From Sipunculus nudus (Eukaryota; Annelida; Sipuncula; Golfingiida; Sipunculidae): a stretch of 64,000 nucleotides of DNA. Where the stretch lies: positions 21,732,979 through 21,796,978 of the forward strand of contig CM049321.1 of assembly GCA_026874595.1 (NCBI GenBank), read 5' to 3'. How positions within the stretch are numbered: the stretch's first letter is position 1; every line of letters starts with the position of its first letter. The position numbers were made by a program, and so were the translations under genes. Shown here one piece after another: positions 33,201 through 45,000 of the stretch. The notes under the pieces were generated by a model. That model did no database searches. It saw only the letters and a list, made by a program, of their open reading frames with translations, and had not been told where the DNA came from.

Positions 33201-35643
33201 GATTAACTGAAAATTTGCTACAAAAGCTCCAGTGTTTGAACAACTAATGCATTGAACACCATGATTCTTTGCATGCGTATTAATCATGGAGTGTTTCATC
33301 AGTTCCTGTAGAATGGTGGCGCCACTTGGATTTTTTTTCTCGATTTTTTTACGCATTTTTTTCTCTATTTTTGAGACCTTCAAAGATGCGGTTGTCTGTT
33401 AACAGGGAACAAATCGTAACCACTGGACCTAGAATCTTTTACCTTGACATCTAGAAAGGCCCATCCAAATCTCCTTGGAAACCTGTAATTAGGTCTCTGT
33501 TACCCATATCCTCCTGGCTATGGTGCTCAGAAGTAACTCCCAGAAAAATTGAAAATTTGAAACAAAAGCTCCAGTATCTGAACAGCATATGCATAGATCA
33601 CCATAATTCTTTGCATGCATATTGATCATGGAGTTTTTCATCAGTTTTTATAGACTGGTGGCGCCACATGGATTTTTTTTAATTATACGCATATATTTCT
33701 CTATTTTTGATCCCTTCAAAGATACAGTCGTCTGTTCACAGGGCACAAATCGTAAACATGAGACCTAGAATCTTGTAACTTGATTTCAAGGGATGTCCAT
33801 GAAGAATCTTTTGGGAAACCTTAAATTAGGTCTCTCTTACGCATATCCTCAGAGCTATACTTCAGTTGAATTCGGATACCAGCTACAAAATTGGCATTCA
33901 GGTGATAAAATCTTTGTTGCCAAAGTCTTCCTTGTCAGCTGAGCGATATGAGCTCTGGGTCACTTGCTTTTACTTTTAAATTGAACTGTCGAGACCAGGG
34001 GCGGATCCAGAATTTTAGAAAAGGGGGGGGGGGGTCCAACCTAGGAGGACTAATGAAAAACCTGAAAAAAAGGTTCCAAGTTCAGGAAAAGTGGGGTCTA
34101 GGTCGCAAAAATTTGTCTGAAACCCTTAAAAAAGGTTGTTTCGGATGAAAAAAAAAGGGGGGGGGGGGGAGTCCGGACGCCTTGACCCCCCCTCCTGGAG
34201 ACATGTAGTCAGCTGTTCCACAGTGCCTAACTGAAAGAGGTTTGAGTAGTATTGACCTCTGGTGGATTGGTGTGTCTCTGCCCGGCAGAGCGAGAGAATG
34301 GTTTGCAGATAGATAACGTTCGATATCCAGCTCTCACTGGTCGTTCCACTCCGAACCACTGGGTTGAGTAATATGTCACAGGTAAAAACTATGACATTCT
34401 CACTGAATCAGGTTTATAATACATGTGGAACAACGGCTTATGTTCTTACAAGTTAATCAGCCTTGACATTGCTTGTTGAGAGTTGTGTGTTCACAAATGA
34501 TATCCGCCTGTACACTAAAGATTTCAATGATAATTTTGACAGTTTGCGGCAGCGTCTGAAGGTGGGTCAAGTGGCCTGCTTTACCCAAAAATGGATGAAA
34601 TTCACGTTGATGAGCCGATCTCTCTTTATCATCTGATGAGCAAATTTGAAGGTTCAATGGGTAAGTTTTATATCCTTTTAGGTTCAAATTACAATACAAA
34701 TAAAATATCCAGTGCTGTTTGTATTCAGTGCTTTACTCATCGATTTTTGCTTTATTTCCTTTCAAAGGCTATCAGTCCGTGTTTATATGTCTCTGTTAAA
34801 ATATTTGTAGTGAAACAGTTTGTTGCGCCTTCTAGCGGAGAATTTCTGTACTATGAAATCCTGCAAGTTCGGGACCCAGATCTGCAGGGCAGATGAACAT
34901 TTGGATTTTGTATAGATTTTGACTCGGCGTTCATGGAAGTTTGCGCTCTCTTACCGCTCTCTAATCGTGTTAGTTATATAAAATAACATTCGTTTAATTA
35001 AATTTTAGATGAGCATAGCGTCATAGGTGACGTCAGCATGAGACGAGACCTTAACAGCAGGTTGTACGACTACAATCATCCGTACAACAACCGTTACACC
35101 AACGAATACACTCGGTTTAACCAGTAAGTATCAGAGAGTACTGCGAGCTGTGAAAAAAATAACAACTTCACGTAAATAATATATTCCTTGGATCCAGGTC
35201 AGAAACTCGTTTGAGCAGAGACCTTGCTTCTGCGGGTGTCCTAGCCAGCTATATCATAACTTGAAAAGGCGGACATGTGATGGTTAATTGAAACCGAAAA
35301 ACAGCCAAATAAAATCCATCTTTACATCAGCAAATAGCATTTAAGTAAATAGTAAAACAACACCTGCAGCGTAAACTCAGGCGTACAATGCCTTTAAATG
35401 CTTCGTCAGATTTTTCCCTAGCGTCTCCATCGCAAGGCGGTTAATGTAAATATAGTTATACTTACCGCGAAGACGGGCTGTACACGAGCAACTTGATAGG
35501 TTCATTTGCCTTGTTAATAATTCATAAAGTAGCACGTTCAGGGGCTTGTTGAAACAAGGGAAAGGTCTGTGCTCATACCCTTAAAGGTTATAAAGGTGTA
35601 ACGCATAGAATTCAATATTCATCTAATACATTGTACTCCATGG

Positions 35644-35701
<58 letters not shown>

Positions 35702-38700
35702 GTTTTGACAAGCCAAGTATAATACGTAAGATCACTTGTACTATAGATTATAGCCCAGAATTTAACACTATTGAGCCAAATATAATGATTAATAAATTAC
35801 CATTGATAAATGTTCCACATGATCTTTGCTTGTGGGTACTGGACTTTCTTACCGACAGAAAGCAGTATGTTACGCTTGGTTATAGAAAGTCGTCAGTTCG
35901 ATATATACACGCAGGGATGGATGCATTCTCTTCAATTTCTTTTCATAATTCATACTAATGATTTCCAGACTACAGAACAAGGATGTCTGATTTTGAAATT
36001 TGCAAATGACAGTGATGTATATAGTCGAGCCCACAACAAGGCTAGTCCAAGCCACTCAAGTCCGAGCCCAGGCCACTCGAGTCCAAGTTAAGCTCCAAGC
36101 CACTCGAGTCCAAGTTCAGCTCCAAGCCACTCGAGTTCAAGTCCGAGCCCAGGCCACTCGAGTTCGAGTTCCGAGTCCAGACCACTCGAGTCCAAGTCCC
36201 GAGTCCAGGCCACTCGAGTTCAAGTCCAAGTCCAAGCCACTCGAGTACAATTCCGAGTCCAGGCCACTCGAGTTCAAGTCCAAGTCCAGGCCACACGAGT
36301 CCAAGTCCAAGTCCAGGCCACTCGAGTCCAGGTCCGAGTCCAGGGCACTCGAGTCCAAGTCCGAGTCCAGGCCACTCGAGTCCAGGTCCGAGTCCAGGCC
36401 ACTCGAGTTCAAGTTCGAGTCCAGGCCACTCGAACCCAGGTCCGAGTCCAGGCCACTCGAGTTCAAGTTCGAGTCCAGGCCACTCGAACCCAGGTCCGAG
36501 TCCAGGCCACTCGAGTTAAAGTCCGTGTCCAGACCACTCGAGTCCAAGTCCAGGCCACTCGAGTCCAATTCCAGGGCCAGGCCACTCGAGTCCAAGTCCA
36601 AGTCCAGGCCACTGGAGTCCAAGTTCAGGTCCAGGCCACTCGAGTTCCAAGTCCGAGTCCTGGCTACTCGAGTTCAAGTCCGAGTCCTGGCCACTCGAGT
36701 TCAAGTCCGAGTCCAGGCCAATTGAGTTCAAGTCCGAGTCCAGACCACTCCGAGTCCAGGCCACTCGAGTCCAAGTTCAAGTCCTGGCCACTCGAGTCCA
36801 AGTCCAGACCACTCAAGTCCAAGTATGAGTCCAGGCCACTCGAGTGCAAGTCCGAGTCCAGGCCATTCGAGTTCAAGTCCAGACCACTCGAGTCCAAGTG
36901 TGAGTCCAGACCACTCGAGGCCAATCAAGTCCAGGTCCAAGTCAGAGTCGAGTTCGAGCACAAAGTTCACCATCTTTCGGAATCACTTTGAATCTGAGTC
37001 CAAGACCGAGTCCGATTCCATTAAAAAATCTACTTTTTTTAAAGAAATTGAAATTTGAGATTATCGTGCATTTTATGTTGGTTTACACATGCTTTTACTT
37101 AACTTTAGCTCTGGATGCTGAACAAAAAGCTTGATAAATATTGTCTTATTGTAGGCCTAATATTTTGTTGGTATTTCGTGTATGTATAAAGGTCTTCATA
37201 GAATGACAGAGCTTTTTGAAATTTGACTAGAGGTGGACTCGATCTGATTTCGCATGTCCTTTCCTCCGAGTCCGAGTACAAGTCTAAGTACAGACCGTCC
37301 AGTCCAAGTCCGGGTCCAAGTCCTTATAAAATGGATTAGAGTCCGGACATAGTCCAAATCCTAACTTGACTTGATAAAGTCATACACCTCTTGCAGATCA
37401 TACCGTAGTTGTAGGGTTAATTTCCAGTTTACATGACAATAAATATCGAACGGAAACTGGACAAGTGGTAACCTGGTGCAGAGATAATCATTGTTGAAAA
37501 TTTGCTTCATCAGCGAATGAAGTAGTTATTTATTTTAGACAAAGATCATCTTGTCAATATCTATGTATCTATTAATGAACAGAAGTAGATATTGCACAAC
37601 AGTATAAACACTTTGAGTAGATTAAGATGAAATGCTTTAATAGGAAAATAAAGTCAACAAAGTATACCGTAAAGGGCAGCTACGTTTATGCAGCTACGTT
37701 TATACTTCGTAACAAATTGAAAACTTTTAATTTGGATATTGAACTAGGAGGTAACGTTATATTGTGGTATGCTATGGTCAAATCTGACCATTAAGAACGG
37801 AAAGGAAAACGGATAGGAAAAAGCAGAAAAGTTTATTGGTTTTAGTTTAGGGGCAGCGGTGTCAATACGGGGTGGGATGGGGGTATATATCCCCCACTTT
37901 TTAGCAAGGGAGACCTTTTATCCACATAGTCGGTTATCGGAAATTGAAAAACTGACAAATAAAATTTTGACCGTTTATCCGAAATCCGAACGATAACAAT
38001 TAAAATATTTGATAAACTTTCGTCTATTTTCATTGTTTATCTCTAGGATGTGTCGCCAGCTGCGACAACACGGCCATGTTCACCGGCGGGTCAAGAGAAC
38101 AACAGGTCAGCTCCCGGTTACTGTCAATGAAATGATGGTCGTCTGTGAGGAGTTTAGGGAAGATTCGTCAAAGGAAACCCTGGAGAGGTAATGCCACTTT
38201 CACAGATTAAATGGGATAGTAGAACTCTCCATTTTGAGGAACGCAAACCTCCGCCACAAAGGGGCCTATTATCGGAATGCTCCCAAAGCCGTGTTTGCAT
38301 TCACTTATTCCGCTCATATTCTCAAGCTAATTTGTGCATAAGTGACTGTACATTTGTGAATATTCCTTTAGACTATTCCTGAATCAAAATCATATGCCGG
38401 TTCCACACCAAAATTTGATTAATTCTTAATTGGCCCATTTCCGAAATGCCCCGAAAAATTTCATGATATTATGTTCGCCTGAGTTATATTTTGAACAAAC
38501 ACACAAAGCCCGAACACACACAACGAACGAACGGAGACAAATACCGGGGACGTTACCAATGGGAACTGCGCATTCACACATCAAACCAAAAGGTGTCAGA
38601 ACCTGATGAAACAAACTTGTATGGATCGCGGTGTAAAAAGGTCTGGTTTAACCCCCATTCATTTTACCTCCCCCCCCCCCCCCCCTTGGAATCCTCTTTG

Positions 38701-39033
38701 CAGTGCTGTTCCTTAATTCAACCACTGAGGGAATCTACCTCCGCTCTAGGTCTCGCGGCAAGCTTTTTAACATCTGCCACCTGAAGGCCTAGATCAAGAC
38801 GGGACGTGCCAACTGGGGATATTTTTTTCTCAGCATACAAAAAAAAAAAAGATATTTTCAGTCGCATGATCAGTATGCGACTTCTTTAGCCTAACTATTT
38901 TCATCCTGAAATAACCACTGGTTCCCGGAATTGTTTGAAGGAAAAACTGCTGTATTTCTAACAATGCCGTATGGGGGTGAAGAACTGCACTGTCTGAGTG
39001 CAAATTTCGTTTTTTTTTTATTATTATTATTAC

Positions 39034-39065
<32 letters not shown>

Positions 39066-42000
39066 CATTGAATACGTTTGTTGTCTTGATTTGGTCTCAT
39101 ATGATTTACCCAAACAGCTTTCCTTGGACCAGTTTATATACTGACAAAAGGATTGTTATTTTACTTTCTGTATATAAAGAGTGAAACATGTATTTTGTTT
39201 GTTTAAAAACGGATTTCATATTTATATATGCAGACTGGAAGATCTGGAAGCTGAGATTTTGAATGAAGTGGCGTGTTTGGAGACCGGTGTCCGCCAGGGG
39301 CCAGACCCGAGCTGTCACAGCGAATTCAGAGGGGCCAGAAGTGTGTTCGACGACGATGAAAGATTACATTTTTTGTCAAACGAGTTTCATGACGTGGCTC
39401 AAGCTGACATCGTCGACTTTAACAGGAAGCTTTTGAAAGTTTGTCATGAGAGACACAATCACGGTGAGAAGTAAAATGTATTACAGTAGAGCGCCGTTTT
39501 TCCGAAAGAATCGGGGGACAAGCTTTTCTTTCCGGATTTTAAGGGTTCTAATTCTTTAATATGCATATGCACATTCGACATACATTTATCCCCGGTAAAT
39601 ATAATGGAATCTATCAAACTATTGTTCTGAAACATTTTTTATGACTATGCACAGTGGAAATAAACTTGCACCGCATACGATCTGTAGTAAGAAAGAAAAA
39701 TCCTAAGCCTCTTTCTTTATTCGTATTTTGTAATTAGTGACAGGTATTTCTTTCCATCTTGATTTGCACAAGGGCATGCGCAATATCGTACCTTCTTTTA
39801 AGCGGTCGTCTACAGTAAACAATCACATAGACACTGTATGAAATCGCACAGTTTTCTTGGGGTGGACTCCTCCTTTTCCTAAATTCTTGATCCGTCCCTG
39901 CAAGGTAATATCTTTTTTTTATATATTTTAGTGTTTCGAGACCCCCTGACTTAGGAGTAATTTTTCGTCTGTGAATCGTGAAGTAACGGTTATGTGTATC
40001 CCTCTATTTCCAGATCAAGAGCATATCAAGAGATCACTGCAGTAGAAGCCATGCATGTCTGTGATTCGTGAAGTGTCTTTACTGTATATCCCTCTTTTTC
40101 CAGATCATGAGCACATCAAGAATTCCCCGGGAGTAGGAGCCATATTTGTCTAGGATTCGAGAAGTATCTGTAATGTATATCCCTCTTTTTCCAGATCATG
40201 AACGCATAAAAAATCGCTATACGTAGGAGCCATGTTTGTCTATGATTGGTTGGAGTATCTATACTGTATATCCCTTTATTCCAGACCATTGGCATATCAA
40301 GATATCCCCTGAAGAAGAGGCATGTTTGTTTTTGATTCCTTTGGTGTCTGTAATTTATTTATTGTCCCTTTTTTCCAGATCATGAGCGTAACAAGAGAGC
40401 TCTTGAAGTAGGAGCTATGTTTGTCTTTGTTTTGTTGGAGTATCTGTATTGTATATCCCTCTTTTCCAGATCATGAGCGTAACAAGAGAGCTCTTGAAGT
40501 AGGAGATATGTTTGTCTTTGTTTGGTTGGAGTATCTGTATTGTATATCTTTCTTTTCCAGATCATGAGCGTAACAAGAGAGCTCTTGAAGCAGGAGCCAT
40601 GTTTGTCTTTGTTTAGTTGGAGTATCTGTAATGTATATCCCTCTTTTTCCAGATCATGAGCGTAACAAGAGATCTCTTGAAGTAGGAGCCATGTTTGTCT
40701 TTGTTTAGTTGGAGTATCTGTATTGTATATCCCTCTTTTCCAGATCATGAGCGTAACAAGAGATCTCTTGAAGTAGGAGCCATGTTTGTCTTTGTTTAGT
40801 TGGAGTATCTGTATTGTATATCCCTCTTTTTCCAGATCATGTGCGTAACGAGATCTCTTGAAGTAGGAGCCATGTTTGTCTTTGTTTAGTTGGAGTATCT
40901 GTATTGTATATCCCTCTTTTTCCAGATCATGAGCGTAACAAGAGATCTCTTGAAGTAGGAGCTATGTTTGTGTTTGTTTGGATGGAGTATCTGTATTGTA
41001 TATCTTTCTTTTCCAGATCATGAGCGTAACAAGAGATCTCTTGAAGTAGGAGCTATGTTTGCTTTGTTTGGTTGGAGTATCTGTATTGTATATCCCTCTT
41101 TTTCCAGATCATGAGCGTAACAAGAGATCTCTTGAAGTAGGAGCTATGTTTGTCTTTGTTTGGTTGGAGTATCTGTATTGTATATCCCTCTTTTCCAGAT
41201 CATGAGCGTAACAAGAGATCTCTTGAAGTAGGAGCCATGTTTGTCTTTGTTTAGTTGGAGTATCTGTATTGTATATCTTTCTTTTCCAGATCATGAGCGT
41301 AACAAGAGATCTCTTGAAGTAGGAGCCATGTTTGTCTTTGTTTAGTTGGAGTATCTGTATTGTATATCCCTCTTTTTCCAGATCATGAGCGTAACAAGAG
41401 ATCTCTTGAAGTAGGAGCCAGGTTTGTCTATGATTCCTTGGATATCTTTATTGTATATTCCTTTTTTCCAGATCATGAGCGTATCAAGAGAACCCCTGGA
41501 GTAGGAGCCATGTTTGTCTATGATACGTTGGAGTACCTCTACTGTCTCTGTGACAACAGGACGGACTGTGGCCACCTTGGATACAGGGCAGCCGAGTCCT
41601 TCAGGGATGATTTCGGTAACATTCTGAACTGACTACAATATAATACAGTAACTATCTTGCAGAGAACACCCCTATATACCTTGTACTTAACAGACACACA
41701 GAAAAAAAAATCATCAAATGGCTATACAGAAGTGTGAACAGTGGTAGAATTTCAGTAAATTCTGATGTCCATGAATGAAATCAATTTTGACCTTTTTGTG
41801 CTGTACCCCCGGCGGCATCGGAGTCAGCGTCGGCGTCGTCCTTGATCTCTCCAGGTTTAAAGTTTTTGATTAACTATAATTCACTCGGCAACCACTTAAT
41901 TGGTCACCTTTATATTAAACGAATATACTGTATAGGTTGTTAGGATGATCCCCTCTATGATTTTGGGATCATAAGGTCAAAGATTAAGGTCACAGGTCTC

Positions 42001-45000
42001 CGTTGTTCATGAACAAGTCTGGTGAAAGTTTTTTTGTTAGTCCCTTTGCTCCTTTGCTAATAAAGATATTTTATTTAATCTTAGTACAGTGATGAACATT
42101 GACAATACTTATCACAGCCAATAAAACTTGCCCCATATTTTTTTTGGCCAATAGGCCTCATTTACACCTAACGAATAAAATTTGTGCAGATCTCAACCCA
42201 GTTCAGGTTAGAGTTTTGGAATATCAATGTATAACCCAACAACCACTCACCTCATTGTTTTCATATTTCATATGTGTGTTATATCGGGGACTAGAAATTT
42301 CCCCTATAATTGGGGGGGGGGGGGAGGGGGAGGGGGTTAAAGTCAAGTTCACAGGTCACCTTTTTCATGACAAATTTAGGTTACATTGATTTGGGTTTGT
42401 CTGTCTGTCCCTCTGACTGTCCGTCAGGTTTTCGTTTCCTTGCGATAACTTTCATATTATCTAATTTCATTCAGATCTGGGTCAGTGTTTGCTCTTATGC
42501 TTAATTTTGTTGGGATTGGTTTTGGAGTGTCTCTCTCACAAAATAATAATACAATATGATATTTAATTTTTGATATGATGAAACAGCACATTCAGTTTCA
42601 CTAATCACCAACAGGTGTCGCTAGCGGTGGATATAAATTCTTGAATTTTGCAGTAACTGCCAGGTGCTGCCATCTGTTGAGCGTGGTTAAATTCATTTTG
42701 CACTTAGTCACCACTTGAAAGCGGAAGCGGAGAACATTCCTTGAATTTGCTTGTTAACGTTAACCTATATATCATATTTGCAGTTCACCGTAATGTTTGA
42801 TCCAATCACCTGATCATTTGTGTGCATACATCTATTGTCCTGTGTGGTTATAATTCTTCAGGATATTTCACACTGCGATGACTCGGAGTCACAGTTTAGA
42901 GTTAATGGTTTTCACAGTCCTACAATGCCCCGCGGTTTCTACATAACAGCGGCGTAGGTAAAAAGTAGTGCAGAGTGCATATACACTTATGAAATATAAA
43001 AAAAAAATATTTCCTTGAAATTTGTAACAAATTTGGATTTTAAAGTTTGCCAGCAGAGCGAGCGCTCCCGGTAGCTTATGAAGAAAACAGTTATCGCTCT
43101 TAATTATTCGAGATCGAGTTCTGCACTCTAGATTGACTGGCCTCAACTGCTGGGGTCGGTGCCGGTGCGTGGCCCGCTCGGGGCTTTGTGGGTATGGATG
43201 CCGCGGCTTTCCTCGGTCACCGATGTGGTTAAAACTGTGACGGACATTCACGGCTTCCTGCTTGGCATGGTGGTATCACGTCTATCGACTCCATCTAAAT
43301 CTCAAAATTATGCTAAAGGAGATCGCAGGGCTCTAGTCTTGACTACAGTAACCTGTAGCTGCTCGATAAAGTTAAAACATCTTCAGTCAGACAAGCAGTC
43401 CCGGCCGTACCATTGTGCCGATCAGGTAAGGGATCCGAGGGTTCGGAGCCCCCCCCCCCCCCCTTTTTTTTCAGCCGCCGCAACCTTTTTCGGAGGGTAC
43501 CAGAACAATTGTTTTTGTGGCCTGGACAGCCCCCTTTCCGAACAAGGGGACCTTCGTTTCAGGTTTTGTCAGTAGAACTCCTGGGTTGGCCCCTCATTTT
43601 TCCTAAATCCTGGGTCCGCCCCTGCTCTGTCAGGGAGTCGCCCACAGCATGACTGGTAAATTCAACAATGGTTCAACCTTCAATTGAAACCTGCAGCCTC
43701 AGTGGGCAGACACAATGGTAATCTTATCTTATTGCGGTGAATCTTTTGTAAATTTCAAGCGAATACATACACACTTCCGACAGGATGTTGCCCAACACAC
43801 ATTGCACACTTCCCTAGAAATGTATATGAAACAGTTCTGGGATGGTGAACGAGCAACCCCTATTTATTCATACAAGTTCACTGAAGTTGGTAGATCGGTA
43901 AATATTTTATTTTCTTGTTTTCAGCTGTACAGGTGGCCGAAGAATTCGAAAAGGGACTTGAGGAGGGCCATAAACGCGAACAAGCCGTGTTTAAAGAAAC
44001 AGCAGGAGAAATAGACGAACTTGTAACCCCCGGGAATTTTACCTACGCACAGGCGAAGGATAAAGTTACACGCTTGAAGCATCTTCAAGATCACCACAGA
44101 GTCAAAAGAAAAGCAAAACGAAAACACAAAGGGAAACAAGATGACGACAAGAAATATGAAATTACCGAGGAATCGATTGATATACCTATTCTCCAGTTCG
44201 GCCCTCTTGGTTGTGATATTTCTATCAGCACAACTTCCGCTACCCAGACATTTTCGTGTAATGTGTTTGAAGTTTTGTACATGGATATCAATTTTGACTG
44301 GACAAACTTTTGGCCGATGATTGAACTTGTGATAAAAGTGTGTATACCAATCGTCACCGATATTATAGGTGAAGTTACCAAATATTTGGCATTCGTGGAG
44401 GAGTTTTTGAATAAATTTGATATTGAAGGAGGCTGTTTCGTCATCGCAAGGGCTTACGTTGACTTCTATAAAGGTATCTTTGAAATGTCGGCTAATGTCC
44501 CCCGTATCAGCCTCGTCGTTATAAGGGCGCAATTAAAAAGCAGCTTGTATGTTAGGTTCGACTCTTCGAGGCCAACGGATGATGAGGAGGAGAGGAAAAA
44601 ATTAAATGAATACGGGAATCGACATTTTTTAAGAGTACAGGCAACACTGAATATTGAATATTATGAGGTTTGGAAGCTCTTTTGGGGCAACTGGGCGTGT
44701 ATTTGGTGCTTTACTTTGATCGACAAGGCATGGCCAATAGGTTCTGACACATCGCCTCTGGACAAACCGCCTACGAATGGTAAGTTTTTATTTACTCATG
44801 ATGCTAAGACAATATTTACTCATGATGGTAAGTCTTTATTTACTCATGATGCTTAGTCTTTATTTAGTCATGATACAAAGTCTTTATTTACTCATGAATA
44901 TATCATTTGCCCAAATATTCGTATGTTGGGATATCGGTACATATGTATGATTATTATACACACATATATATATTTTGTTGTTACCCGTTACTTTATTCCC

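Larger units (their letters stand above)
27220..34542. other. Intron 1 of the large gene (7.3 kb)
   Basis: No coding sequence seen. It contains the repeats at 27570-28020, 28478-28560, 29836-30240, 33055-33870 and 34000-34195 listed separately, a poly-A run near 30569-30582 and otherwise unique AT-rich DNA. Confidence 0.6.
35124..38046. other. Intron 3 of the large gene
   Basis: Contains a (TA)n tract, a reverse transcriptase fragment and the 27-bp GAGTCC minisatellite listed separately. The remainder (37350-38046) shows no gene. Confidence 0.6.
41616..43924. other. Intron 6 of the large gene
   Basis: Contains a poly-G run at 42311-42330, dispersed repeat copy C (42375-42755) and poly-G/C element copy 3 (43425-43626). 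The open frames at 42889-43575 lack any domain and overlap these repeats. No gene seen. Confidence 0.55.

Noticed and set aside
36000-36991. Ser/Arg/Pro- or Ser/Gly/Leu/Asp-rich repeat proteins on both strands
   Set aside because: 27-bp minisatellite with period divisible by three; both strands are open for the same trivial reason.
40380-41575. Minus-strand repeat protein (MIWKRGIYNTDTPTKQRQTW type)
   Set aside because: Antisense shadow of the 91-bp exon 6 border array.
43159-43652. Open frames of 138 and 79 residues in intron 6
   Set aside because: Overlap the poly-G/C dispersed repeat and have no domain; exon 6 to exon 7 phases already agree.
43921-44532. 203-residue minus-strand open frame
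   Set aside because: Shadow of exon 7 of the large gene, whose plus-strand frame fits splice phases on both sides.
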